DNA of 64,000 bases from Deltaproteobacteria bacterium YD0425bin51. GTDB taxonomy: Bacteria > Desulfobacterota > Desulfobacteria > Desulfobacterales > YD0425bin51. Where the stretch lies: NCBI GenBank assembly GCA_002753225.1, contig PDZS01000003.1, forward strand, positions 1 through 64,000, written 5' to 3'. Under the pieces are notes generated by a model that had not been told where the DNA came from, made no database searches, and saw only the letters and a program-made list of their open reading frames with translations. The position numbers and the translations under genes were made by a program. Position 1 is the stretch's first letter. Every line of letters starts with the position of its first letter. Of this stretch, positions 40,101-47,761 are shown piece by piece.

Positions 40101-43100
40101 AAGAAAACGAAAATATATTGCTATTCCAGATTAAAAGCAAATCTATCAAATATTCAGAAGGTGAATTTAATCTAAAAGCTATAGAACCAGCTTTTGAGAA
40201 AATTTCATTAGAAGAAATCAAATCAAGGTGTAATATAAAAATAGAAAAAGAGGAAATTTATAATAACTTTAAGAACGCAGGTTTAAACTACGGAAGGTAT
40301 TTTCAAGGATTAGATTTTGTAATAGGAAATAATAATGAAGCATTGGGAAAACTTACTTTGCCAAAAGAGCTTGAGAGAGATTTTGGCAATTTTAAGATAC
40401 ATCCTTCGATAATAGATACAGCACTTCAAAGCATTTGCGGTATAAAATCAAATGACAAAGAAACGTTAATTCCCTTTGTAATTGAAGGTATGGAACTTTT
40501 AACCCAAATTCCTAAATCATGTTATTCTTATGTAAAAGCAAAAAGTTCAAGAGAATTTGAAGTCAACGTATTAGATACATCAGGAAATCTATGTTTAAAA
40601 TTTAATAAAGTAACTTTGAAAAGCCTGCCAGATAATCTTTCTAATTTTTTTTACACAACAAGATGGATCCCTTATATTCTACTGGATTCCCGCTTTCCCA
40701 GGAATGAGGTCATTCCCGCGAAAGCGGGAATCCATAATCCAGAAAACAAGAACATTTTAATTTTTTATCACAATGAAAGTATAGAAATAAAAGATATAAT
40801 AAAGTCATATTATTCAAATGACTCTGTTTTTGAAATTAATTTAAATGAAGAAGATTTTAATTTAAACAAATTCACACATATTGACATAATCTGGTTTTTA
40901 GGAGGAATAGATTCAAAAGAAAGCCAGTTAGATGATTTAAATCATTTAGAAATAACACAAGAATATGGCGTTTTTTCTTTGTTTAGGCTTATAAAATCAT
41001 TAATTCAAAATAATCATACCTGTCTGCATCTTAAAATCGTTACAAATGATCTTTATATGGTGTTTCCAGATGATAATATAAAGCCTTTTTCTGGCAGTTT
41101 ATATGGTTTAGCCAAAGTTTTAGCCAAAGAATATAGTGAAATAAATGTTAGTCTTATAGATATTAATTTAAAAGATTTAAAATCTTTTTTCCCTTTTTCT
41201 AATACTTCTAAAGAAATTGCAGTTAGAGGCGGTAAACCTTACGAACGTGTTATTGAACAGATAAAATTAAGTGATATTTCTAATCTCCCTTTCAAGACAA
41301 ACGGCGTATATCTTATTGTAGGAGGCGCTGGAGGAATTGGGATTGAATTTGCCAAATATCTTTCAAAGTCGTTTAAAGCAAATATTATACTTATTGGCCG
41401 AAGACTAATTAATGATGAGATAAAAGAAAATCTAAGCAAAATTGAAGAATTAGGGGGAAGGGCGTTATATTTTAATGGAGATGCTTCTGATTTTTCCAGT
41501 ATGGAAAATATTGTAAAAGAGGTAAAATTAAAATTTGGAGAAATAAATGGAGCCATACATTCTGCAATTGTCCTTAAAGATAGAGCGCTGTCTAAAATAG
41601 ATGAGAATGCATTTAAAGAAGTACTTAGCCCAAAAGTTTCCGGGAGTGTTATTTTATATAAAGTACTAAAAAACGAACCCTTAGATTTTATTTTGTTCTT
41701 TTCAGCAGGGCAGTCATTTTTCCCCAATAAAGGACAAAGCAACTATGCAAGCGCATCAACTTTTGAAGATGCTTACGGCCTTTGTCTTAATAGTATTCTG
41801 CCATATCCTGTAAAAGTAATAAACTGGGGCTATTGGGGAAGCGTTGGGATTGTTGCAACTGATAAATATAGAAATCGGTTTGAAGAAGAAGGTATAGGAT
41901 CAATTGAGCCTAAAGAAGGGATAGAAGCTGTTCAAAGGGTTTTGTCATGCAAAAGCCCGCAGGTTATTATTCTAAAAGTTAAAGATGAAATTTCTAAATT
42001 AGGAATAAAAAATAAACAAAAAATTTATGAAAGTACTATTCCATCTATTCTTTCCGATGTAATTTCTAAGTTTAAGCTGCATATTCCAAATAATAATGAG
42101 ATAAATTATTTAAATGAAGGATTTGCCGAAATAAATAGATTCGGAATATACCTACTTCTATCTTTTTTTAAGAGTAAAGGCGTATTTATAAGTACAAAAG
42201 AGTCATATGGTAAGGACGAACTAAGGTTAAAACTAAATATTATAGAATCTTACAATAGATTATATGAATCTCTTTTAGATATTTTAATAAAAGCTGGCTT
42301 AATCCAAAGAAAAGGTAATTTGATTTCAGCCAAAATTCCAATAGAATCTATAGAACTCAAAGAAAGAAAACAAGAACTTATAGGAAAGTATAAAGAGCTC
42401 TTATCTTACATCAATTTAATAGAAATCTGCACTCTGTCTTATTCTGAGGTACTTTCTGGGAAAAAAGGTTATGCAGAAGTTATGTTTCCTGGTGGATCAA
42501 AAGAGATTGTTTCAGGTATATATAAAGGAAATGCTTTAACTGATTATTACAATTTATTAGTTGCAGGTTTAATAACCAAATATGTTGAGCTTAGGAATAA
42601 ATCACAATTAAAGATTTTAGAAGTAGGCGCTGGAACTGGAGCTACAACTAATTTCATTTTAGATGGGCTAAAAGATTACGGAGATCAAATCACATATTAT
42701 TATACAGATATTTCTTCAAGCTTTACTGAACATGGAAGAAAAATTTACGGAAAACTTTATCCCTTTGTTCAGTTTATGGTTTTAGATATTGAAAAAAATA
42801 CAGAAAAGCAGGGGATTCCAATAAATAGTGTTGATATAATTATTGGAACAAACGTTATCCATGCTACAAAACAGATTTCAATTACTCTTAATAATTTAAA
42901 AAAGCTGCTAAAGAAAAATGGCTTGCTTATCGTAAATGAAGTAACCAAATTAGATAATTTCCCAACCCAGACCTTTGGATTAACTGATGGATGGTGGAAT
43001 TATGAAGACGATGCTTTTAGAATACCAAATTCCCCTCTTTTAACTGTTGAAACATGGAAAAACATATTGGAATTCAACGGAATTATAAATCTCCATGTCT

Positions 43101-46100
43101 TTGATTTAGAGGAAAAGTCGAAGCAGGCAATAATTGTTGGAGAAAGTGACGGAAGGGTAATCTGTGACATAGAGAAACCTCATGTCTTAATGGATTCCAG
43201 CTTTCGCAGGAATGACGTCTCTCCAGCGAAAGCGGGAATCGATTCGTGGAGTAAAGACATAGAGGATCACATAAAGACAGTTTTTTCACGAGTTCTTAAG
43301 ATAAAGAAAAGTCAATTTGATAATGAAACTACATTTGAAAAATATGGCGTTGATTCACTTGTAACATTAGAGATAAATAAAGAGTTTGAAAAAGATTTTG
43401 GAAAACTTCCTGTAACATTACTATTCGAAAATCCGACTATTTCTGATTTGATAAATTATTTTTCATCAAAGCATAAAGATGTTTTATCTCGTAAAATTTT
43501 AGAGCATAAAATAAGTAATTCAGACATAGCTATAATCGGAGTTTCTGGGAAATTTCCTTTGTCAGAGACATTAAATGATTTTTGGGAAAATTTAAAAAAT
43601 GGAAAAAGCTGTATTCGTGAAGTACCAAAAGATAGATGGGATATTTCAGAATATTCAGATAGCATATACAGTAAATGGGGAGGATTTATAGATGATATAG
43701 ATAAATTTGATCCTCTGTTTTTTAACATTTCACCCCGTGAAGCAAAAGGAATGGATCCCCAAGAAAGACTTTTTTTACAAACTGCATGGAGTGTTATAGA
43801 AGACGCAGGACTTACCAGAAAAGAATTTAAGAGATTTGACAATAAAGTTGGCGTTTTTGTTGGAGTTATGAATAATAATTATGCAGGTCCTGCTTACTGG
43901 TCAATTGCGAACAGAGTCTCTTATTTTTTTAATTTTAAAGGTCCTAGTTTAGCTGTTGACACAGCATGCTCATCATCTTTAACAGCAATTCATCTTGCAT
44001 GTGAAAGCTTAAAAAAAGGGGAGTGCAAAATTGCTATAGCTGGAGGCGTAAATTTAATACTTCATCCAATCCACTATCAAAAATTATGTGATATGAATAT
44101 GCTTGCAAGAGATAACAAATGCAAGACTTTTGGAATAGGAGCAGATGGCTTTATTGATGGAGAAGGAGTTGGCGCAGTTTTACTTAAACCTTTGAACATG
44201 GCTGTTTCTGATAATGATTTAATATATGGAGTAATTAAAGCAACTTCTATTAATTCAGGAGGAAAAACAAGCGGTTATACTGTCCCAAATCCCAATGCTC
44301 AGGCTGATTTAATAATAGAAGCAATAGATATGGCAAATATTAATCCTGAAACAATAAGTTATGTCGAAGCACATGGAACAGGAACAGAACTTGGAGACCC
44401 TGTTGAAATAAGCGGTTTAACAAAAGCTTTCAATAAATATACAGATAAGACTGAATTTATATCGATTGGTTCAGTTAAATCAAATATAGGGCATTTAGAA
44501 TCAGCATCAGGAATAGCTGGTCTTACAAAAATACTTTTGCAAATGAAGCATAAAAAATTAACCCCAACCCTTAACTGCGAATCCTTAAATCCTCACATTA
44601 ATTTTAAGGAAACTCCTTTTTATGTTCAGCATAGTTTATCTGAATGGCTAAATAAAGAATCTCCAAGAAGGGCATCTTTAAGTTCTTTTGGCGCAGGGGG
44701 TGCAAACGCTCATCTTATAATAGAGGAATATGAAAACAAAAGAAAAACATTAAAAAAAGAAAAAATATCTCAAAATCTGATTATATTGTCTGCTAAAAAT
44801 GAAGAAAGGCTAAAAAAATATGTAGAAAACATATTGGATTTTATTAAAAAAGAAAAATCAGTAAACATCGAAGATATTGCATATACTCTCCAAATTGGAA
44901 GGGAGCATATGGATGCAAGAATTGCAGTCATGGCAAATAATATAAATGAGTTAGAAATAAAATTAAAAGATTACTTATCAGGTAATTTAAATAATGATTT
45001 AAACGAAACAGCGAAACTTTGGTTAAAAGGCTCAGATGTTGACTTTAAACTTCTTTATCCCAATGAGCATCCAAAGCGGATATCCCTTCCAACATATCCT
45101 TTCATGAAAAAAAGATATTGGAAAGATACAAAAAGCAAAGAAGATTTTAAGGGCTTCTTTTATAAGCCAAAATGGATTGTATCAAATCAGAAATATGAAT
45201 TATCATTAGAAAATAGAAAGGTTTTAATAGTTTATCCATCAAACAATTTAAAAATAGAAGATGAGTTTGCAAAGTTTTATTATAAAGATCATGTAATAAA
45301 ATTTAAAATAGATAAAGAGCAAGAAATTCCTAATATTGAATATTTGACTGATATCTTATTTTTAGGCGGACTTAAATTTGAAAATGATTTGGATAAGTTA
45401 GATGAGACAGGGTTTGCTCTATTTAAGCTTATAAAAGGATTAATCAAATATAATCTGACCAAGTTAAATCTTAAAATAATAACAAACAATGTTTTTAAAA
45501 TCCTTTCGGAAGATAGAATAAGACCTTTTGGAGCTTCTTTATATGGGCTTTCCAAAGTAATTGCTAAGGAATATCCTGAAATTAAAGTAAGCTGTATCGA
45601 TATAAGTTTAGATGATGTTCTATTTGACTGCACAAGTGTTAATGTTAAGGAATGTGGAATAAGACGCGGTATAATTTATGAGCAGGTATTAGAGCCAATA
45701 GATTTACCTCCAGCGCAGATACCCCCTTTTAAAAATAAAGGAGTCTATTTTATTTTAGGCGGCATGGGCGGATTAGGATTTGAGCTTAGCTGTTATCTTG
45801 CAAAAAATTTCGAAGCAAGACTTGTTTTAATTGGGAGAAGCTCTAAAAATAGTCAGATTCAGGAAAAAATTATAAAAATAGAAGAATTAGGAGGCTCGCC
45901 TATTTATATTCAGGCAGATGCTGGAGATTTCACACAGATGGAAAAAGCTGTTAAAGAAGCAAAATCAAATTTTGGCGCTATAAATGGGGCTGTACATTCT
46001 GCAATTGTTTTAAAAGACAGTTTATTAAGTAATATGGATGAAGAAACTTTTCGTATGGCAATGTCCCCAAAGGTATCAGGCAGCATAGTTTTATATAAAG

Positions 46101-47761
46101 TTTTGGAATCAGAACCATTAGATTTTATGATGTTTTTTTCATCTGCGCAGTCTTTTTTTTCAAATCATGGGCAGAGCAATTATGCAGCAGCATGCACCTT
46201 TAAAGATGCTTTTGCAAATTATATAAGTGGCATGAAATCATGGAATGTAAAAATCATAAATTGGGGCTATTTTGGAGAAATTGGTGTTGTTTCAAATGAT
46301 TTATATAATAAAAATTTAGCTTCTCAAGGAGTCATCTCAATTAAGCCATTTGAGTACATAGAAGCAGTATCTCGAATATTGAATAGTTCAGAAAGACAAG
46401 TTGTCGCATTTAAAGGAGAGCAAAGCTTACTTGAAAAATTAGGAATTACAACTAAAGCAGATAAAAAAACTCTAATTCATTTAAAGGAAGCTTTTTTAAA
46501 TTTAAATAAGTTTGGAAGGCAATTACTTACAGATACTATGCCGCAAATTGGTGATGCAAATAAAATTATACCTTCTTATAAAAGATTGTATTATGCGCTT
46601 TTAAATATTCCTGTAATTGAAAGTTCAGAGAGAATTAGTAAAGATGACCTGATAAAAAATTTTCCTGAAATAAAGCCTCATATAAATCTTTTAGATATTT
46701 GTTTTGCAAATTACCCTGAAATTTTAACAGGTAAAATGTCAGCTTCAGATATTATTTTTAAAGATTCTTCATTAGAATTAATAGAAGGGATTTACAAAGG
46801 GTACGAGAGTGCTGATTATTATAATAATGTAGTATCTGATGCTGTTTTTTCTTATATTTCTAAAAAAGATAAGGTAAAAATCTTAGAGATAGGTGCTGGA
46901 ACAGGTGGAACAACATGCAAGATATTAGAAAATATTTCCAAATACAGCAAAAAAATATCTTATGTTTACAGTGATATTTCACATGTTTTTTTGCAGCATG
47001 GAAAAAAGAATTATGGACATTATCAATTTGTTGATTTTAAGATTTTAAACATAGAAAATGAAAGACATGAACCAGATAAATCAGAACAGTTTGATTTAAT
47101 AATTGCTTCAAATGTTCTGCATGCAACTAAAAATATCAAAAATACTATTAAAAATGTAAAAAGCTTATTAAAAAATTATGGACAGCTTATTTTAAATGAG
47201 ACTATTTGTCCCATAGACTTTACAACAATGACTTTTGGTTTATTAGATGGGTGGTGGAATTTCGAAGATGAAAATCTAAGAATTAAAGATAGTCCTTTAC
47301 TGAGTTTTAACACATGGAAACAGGTTCTTCTCGAAGAAGGCTTTGATAAAGTTCAAAGGATTGATGAGATTTCTGACGACAGAGATATCTTTCATCAAAT
47401 GACTATAGTTGCAGAAATAAAACCATCTGTTTATGATAAAGTTATAGAATCTATTTGCGATGTTTTGCATGTTGGAAAGGAAGAAATTGATGCAAATACT
47501 GCTTATACAGGAATTGGTGTTGATTCAATACTTGCTGTTAAAATTATAAATAATATAAATGATAGACTAAAAGTTAATCTAAGAACAACCGACCTATACA
47601 GCTATCCTACTCCTCAAAAGCTAAATGACTATATTATATCTCAGTATAGGAATGAAGGTGATGATACTATATTGAATATTCTTGAAAAATTAAGTGAAGG
47701 TGGTATAGATATTAAAGAAGCAGTTAATTTAATAGACGGTAAACAGAAGGAGTTAACATGA
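31193..47761 (+). CDS. Trans-AT polyketide synthase, four modules, no AT or thioesterase
   Basis: A 5522-residue cytoplasmic megasynthase. Module 1: KS1 (10-440; Cys183, His319, His359), DH1 (about 556-790; HxxxGxxxxP from His572, Asp715), KR1 (to about 1230; Ser1140, Tyr1153) and ACP1 (Ser1284). Module 2: KS2 (1344-1749; Cys1493), C-methyltransferase (about 1892-2212; LEIGAGTGGTT) and ACP2 (Ser2253), with no KR. Module 3: KS3 (2312-2706; Cys2454), DH2 (His2915, Asp3075; motif Gly is Asn2919), KR2 (Tyr3518 but Ala3505 at the Ser position), MT2 (LEVGAGTGATT) and ACP3 (Ser4055). Module 4: KS4 (4110-4516; Cys4259), KR3, MT3 and ACP4 (Ser5445). Each KS is followed by a linker ending LPTYPF but no AT, the trans-AT hallmark. 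Palindromic elements lie in several linkers. The stop overlaps the peptidase start (ATGA). The product is unknown. Confidence 0.95.
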   Translation: MGDTYELERHGSIAIIGFAGRFPGARNIEEFWKNIENSVESITFFSPEELIASGISPNDVNDPNYIRAAPLLPDFDCFDSNFFEYSPKEAEIIDPAHRVFLECSWEALEHAGYAGKSQRVIGVFAGSGPLMSSYLISNNHINHNVIGPSGGIENIGNDKDYLCTRVSYKLNLKGPSLTIQTACSTSLVAVHMACQSLLNYECDIAIAGGVTVHVPQKSGYRISDSPIYSPDGHCRAFDIDAKGTIFGSGVGIVVLKPLKQAIIDRDQIHAVIRGSAINNDGSSKISYFAASADGLADAVSQALYVSEVHPDTISYIEAHGTGTELGDPVEIHALNRVFRKSTERKQYCAIGSVKSNIGHTDSASGIAGLLKTVMALKAKILPPTLHIQKPNPKCNFEESPFFVIDKKKEWVTDNNRRAIVNSLGIGGTNACIVLEEAPPTFKINPEDNNKYFFIISAKNITTLHELAVKFEKFLKENKEIPISDICYTLSLGRKEFSYKISSYVSSKDDAIKFLSDFISNGKISIVEKNTDNLNGYRVALPTYPFLKERFWIIKNNKFQKVLKKTDPAINNHRVRGEYILPGVSLIDMAYSTSFAKIHNFVFCELVIVNEDREIFIEIEKSVFQIKSKDSVYATGEISVDSIKKVEEYFSIEEIKARSTIKIDKEEVYNHFKNVGIEYGPFFQKIEIIWANDKEALSLISINDFENYVIHPAIADASLQTCFIITKDKQNTLLPFAISEIEVLCPLTQVSYAYVKKASDLSFDILILDEIGKICLKFTSVTFRPAKDFLDDFFYTHKWVNKTANSIKLPVKKKNVLIAYTQDNHLFKEAISSFYTDNYIFEIVLGKDDIDKSINKIDVIYFLGGIQSKGINLEYSQEIGVISLFRIIKALISKEIIRNQLELKVITNDVFKILPNDDIKPFSASIHGLVKVIAKEFPELIISCIDISFSPKSALEEIKNIVYPAIIEAGGKKDVFEVAFRDGKRFTREIESIKLSPVFDPVFKEKGVYLILGGAGGIGLTISEYLSIKFKAKIILVGRKKLDEKKIEKIKFIEELGGEILYLEGDAANPSSIDDAVKKAKLQFGKIDGAIHSAIVLKDRAIHNMDEETFKDVLSPKVYGTVFFHQALKEEPLDFMIFFSSLQSFIVNPGQSNYAAGSTFEDAFGNFLADKEKYPVKIINWGYWGSVGVVANDDYKKRLYAQGLYSIEPLEGIEAVLRILSNKLVQVMAIKASKKFIEKIEASKPSIKIKEKIENYIKDVFFDILKFDKTKLDSSTTFEKFGVDSLLSIEITKRFEEDFGKLSPTLLFEHMTIGKLADFFISKRPQVFLDSRFSLNDFISPIVTSEIAIIGLSGRYPLSETIDDFWENLKNGKNCITEIPKDRWDPLDYPDDIYSKWGGFIKDVDKFDPLFFNISPKEAKTIDPQERIFLETAWGAIEDASLTKKDFEKVNNEVGVFVGVMNCNYDRVSFWSIANRVSYFFDFKGPSLAVDTACSASLTAIHLACESIKNGECRMAIAGGVNLILSPMHYNRLCSLNMLSKDEKCKSFGFGADGFVDGEGVGAILLKPLNQAKIDGDQIYGIIKASSINSSGKTGGYIVPNPNSQASLVLSALKKAQIDPSNISYVEAHGTGTDLGDPIEIVGLTRAYRAFTEKKQYCAIGSVKANIGHLESAAGIAGLTKVLLQMRHKKIVPSINSQKLNPNINFSDSPFYVQQSISDWISNTPRLSAISSFGAGGANSHIILEEYIDDNKPILEDNQSYLIVLSAKNESRLKEYAKKIAYFIEKYETSLSLMDIAYTLQIGRERMEERVCFEASNTSEVIYKLKEYNFGHIKDEHLSKLASLWISGADIDWSKLYVNKDPKKISLPTYPFEKKICWLTENDVIPAKAGIQYEDAIDELNKFCRFMLFHVLRQMTDVKIIPKYERLYEELIRILERNNLNQIEITPQFLEERKEEFLSRFPDFNPHINLVYVCLKNYRQILSGNIPAVNIIFADSSIKLVEGIYKGNSFADYFNDIAAKTIKSNIESKNKKISILEIGAGTGGTTKTILHKVAGYGEKINYTYTDISLSFIKHGKKEYGNYPFVEFKILNIEDDVISQGYLKYSFDIIVASNVLHATRNIKNTIRNVKSLLKQDGILILNEATKVLDYITLTFGLLEGWWLFEDEDIRLKGSPLLSTVMWEKILKEEGFSNVVTIGEKGKDSHQHVFIAENQKKGTNRELSQREIVDVLTNVLQIDMHDFDIDLPYRDFGVDSILAVQIINKLNEKLNLNLRTTDLYNYSTTRKLIEHIFMDSRYSDSAVIPSNEGIQIIDDVAIIGISCRFPDADNPEEFWDNLSKGKDSITNEGNFFVGRLSDVDKFDPLFFNISPKEAEFMDPQQRLFLQEAWRAIEDAGYAPSTLDGKKCGVFVGFNFNDYNDNVDEVYSLTGNSESILSARISYFLNLKGPSISINSACSSSLVAVHLACESIKSGTSDIALAGGVQVITTNRFHILALSAGMLSVDGKCRTFDLAADGFVPSEGVGVVVLKALSKAKKDQDQIYGIIKGSHINQDGKTNGITAPSASAQTSLECEAYDRYKINPEMITYIEAHGTGTKLGDPIEIHALTDAFRKYTNKTNYCAIGSVKTNIGHTLAAAGIAGLIKILLCIKHKKLVPSLHFENENPHIKFKESPFYVNTKVCDWNKPRIAAISSFGFSGTNAHLVIEEYEGENKSSPEMQLNLIVVSAKNEERLKESIKNLLDFIERHNDISITDVAYTLQVARQALEERIAVVASDFLDLKYKLTKYIKEERDIQDVYTWNTSTKKAESKFLSGLLISGKPGKEFIRLIIEEREIGKLGRLWTLGAEINWDLLYPNHLPRRISIPTYPFSKDRYWSESRNIYGVHHLAQGVDLSLSLDEGGIVFKKILNKSDHIVLHHNVKNDLILPGAAILEMAYSAALSVVKERIKLDKIVFREPLIISENKKEIQIVIKKENENILLFQIKSKSIKYSEGEFNLKAIEPAFEKISLEEIKSRCNIKIEKEEIYNNFKNAGLNYGRYFQGLDFVIGNNNEALGKLTLPKELERDFGNFKIHPSIIDTALQSICGIKSNDKETLIPFVIEGMELLTQIPKSCYSYVKAKSSREFEVNVLDTSGNLCLKFNKVTLKSLPDNLSNFFYTTRWIPYILLDSRFPRNEVIPAKAGIHNPENKNILIFYHNESIEIKDIIKSYYSNDSVFEINLNEEDFNLNKFTHIDIIWFLGGIDSKESQLDDLNHLEITQEYGVFSLFRLIKSLIQNNHTCLHLKIVTNDLYMVFPDDNIKPFSGSLYGLAKVLAKEYSEINVSLIDINLKDLKSFFPFSNTSKEIAVRGGKPYERVIEQIKLSDISNLPFKTNGVYLIVGGAGGIGIEFAKYLSKSFKANIILIGRRLINDEIKENLSKIEELGGRALYFNGDASDFSSMENIVKEVKLKFGEINGAIHSAIVLKDRALSKIDENAFKEVLSPKVSGSVILYKVLKNEPLDFILFFSAGQSFFPNKGQSNYASASTFEDAYGLCLNSILPYPVKVINWGYWGSVGIVATDKYRNRFEEEGIGSIEPKEGIEAVQRVLSCKSPQVIILKVKDEISKLGIKNKQKIYESTIPSILSDVISKFKLHIPNNNEINYLNEGFAEINRFGIYLLLSFFKSKGVFISTKESYGKDELRLKLNIIESYNRLYESLLDILIKAGLIQRKGNLISAKIPIESIELKERKQELIGKYKELLSYINLIEICTLSYSEVLSGKKGYAEVMFPGGSKEIVSGIYKGNALTDYYNLLVAGLITKYVELRNKSQLKILEVGAGTGATTNFILDGLKDYGDQITYYYTDISSSFTEHGRKIYGKLYPFVQFMVLDIEKNTEKQGIPINSVDIIIGTNVIHATKQISITLNNLKKLLKKNGLLIVNEVTKLDNFPTQTFGLTDGWWNYEDDAFRIPNSPLLTVETWKNILEFNGIINLHVFDLEEKSKQAIIVGESDGRVICDIEKPHVLMDSSFRRNDVSPAKAGIDSWSKDIEDHIKTVFSRVLKIKKSQFDNETTFEKYGVDSLVTLEINKEFEKDFGKLPVTLLFENPTISDLINYFSSKHKDVLSRKILEHKISNSDIAIIGVSGKFPLSETLNDFWENLKNGKSCIREVPKDRWDISEYSDSIYSKWGGFIDDIDKFDPLFFNISPREAKGMDPQERLFLQTAWSVIEDAGLTRKEFKRFDNKVGVFVGVMNNNYAGPAYWSIANRVSYFFNFKGPSLAVDTACSSSLTAIHLACESLKKGECKIAIAGGVNLILHPIHYQKLCDMNMLARDNKCKTFGIGADGFIDGEGVGAVLLKPLNMAVSDNDLIYGVIKATSINSGGKTSGYTVPNPNAQADLIIEAIDMANINPETISYVEAHGTGTELGDPVEISGLTKAFNKYTDKTEFISIGSVKSNIGHLESASGIAGLTKILLQMKHKKLTPTLNCESLNPHINFKETPFYVQHSLSEWLNKESPRRASLSSFGAGGANAHLIIEEYENKRKTLKKEKISQNLIILSAKNEERLKKYVENILDFIKKEKSVNIEDIAYTLQIGREHMDARIAVMANNINELEIKLKDYLSGNLNNDLNETAKLWLKGSDVDFKLLYPNEHPKRISLPTYPFMKKRYWKDTKSKEDFKGFFYKPKWIVSNQKYELSLENRKVLIVYPSNNLKIEDEFAKFYYKDHVIKFKIDKEQEIPNIEYLTDILFLGGLKFENDLDKLDETGFALFKLIKGLIKYNLTKLNLKIITNNVFKILSEDRIRPFGASLYGLSKVIAKEYPEIKVSCIDISLDDVLFDCTSVNVKECGIRRGIIYEQVLEPIDLPPAQIPPFKNKGVYFILGGMGGLGFELSCYLAKNFEARLVLIGRSSKNSQIQEKIIKIEELGGSPIYIQADAGDFTQMEKAVKEAKSNFGAINGAVHSAIVLKDSLLSNMDEETFRMAMSPKVSGSIVLYKVLESEPLDFMMFFSSAQSFFSNHGQSNYAAACTFKDAFANYISGMKSWNVKIINWGYFGEIGVVSNDLYNKNLASQGVISIKPFEYIEAVSRILNSSERQVVAFKGEQSLLEKLGITTKADKKTLIHLKEAFLNLNKFGRQLLTDTMPQIGDANKIIPSYKRLYYALLNIPVIESSERISKDDLIKNFPEIKPHINLLDICFANYPEILTGKMSASDIIFKDSSLELIEGIYKGYESADYYNNVVSDAVFSYISKKDKVKILEIGAGTGGTTCKILENISKYSKKISYVYSDISHVFLQHGKKNYGHYQFVDFKILNIENERHEPDKSEQFDLIIASNVLHATKNIKNTIKNVKSLLKNYGQLILNETICPIDFTTMTFGLLDGWWNFEDENLRIKDSPLLSFNTWKQVLLEEGFDKVQRIDEISDDRDIFHQMTIVAEIKPSVYDKVIESICDVLHVGKEEIDANTAYTGIGVDSILAVKIINNINDRLKVNLRTTDLYSYPTPQKLNDYIISQYRNEGDDTILNILEKLSEGGIDIKEAVNLIDGKQKELT
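35175..35215 (+). repeat. Palindromic element copy 2, degenerate (ACP1-KS2 linker)
   Basis: It reads LDSRFSLNDFISP, clearly related to the DSxFRGNDVIPAKAGI translation of copy 1. The 22 bases upstream (encoding SKRPQVFL) match the flank of copy 1 except for a few substitutions. The right half is decayed (TTCATTTCCCC). It sits exactly between ACP1 and KS2 of the synthase. Confidence 0.75.
36833..36863 (+). repeat. Palindromic element copy 3, right half only (KS2-MT1 linker)
   Basis: Contains AATGACGTCATTCC and GCGAAAGCGGGAATCC with one base inserted between them relative to a perfect arm, and reads NDVIPAKAGIQ in frame. The left half of the element is absent. It lies between the post-KS linker (LPTYPFEKKICWL) and the first methyltransferase. 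Confidence 0.88.
38065..38114 (+). repeat. Palindromic element copy 4, degenerate (ACP2-KS3 linker)
   Basis: Same 50-base length, outer ends (GGATTCCCG and GGGAATCC) and reading frame as copy 1, encoding MDSRYSDSAVIPSNEGIQ. The internal arms have diverged. It sits between ACP2 and KS3. Confidence 0.82.
40684..40733 (+). repeat. Palindromic element copy 5 (DH2-KR2 linker)
   Basis: A nearly intact 50-base copy. The right arm GGTCATTCCCGCGAAAGCGG is as in copy 1 apart from the first base of the central GACGTC. It encodes LDSRFPRNEVIPAKAGIH in frame and lies between DH2 and the KR2 region. Confidence 0.92.
43192..43241 (+). repeat. Palindromic element copy 6 (MT2-ACP3 linker)
   Basis: A 50-base copy encoding MDSSFRRNDVSPAKAGID in frame, with GCGAAAGCGGGAATC preserved in the right arm. 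It sits between the second methyltransferase and ACP3. Confidence 0.9.

Noticed and set aside
35175..43241. CRISPR-like array from regularly similar repeats
   Set aside because: Copies are kilobases apart, inside coding sequence and have no short unique spacers; they are dispersed palindromic elements.
43083..43289. A minus-strand ORF encoding an HSCESWNP-type peptide
   Set aside because: It is only the reverse reading of the palindromic element within the synthase gene, a common false protein.
31193..47761. Polyunsaturated fatty acid (Pfa) synthase because of the PfaD-like enoylreductase
   Set aside because: Pfa synthases have tandem ACPs, a KS-AT start and FabA-like DH pairs. This protein has four KS modules, methyltransferases and no AT, which fits a trans-AT polyketide synthase.
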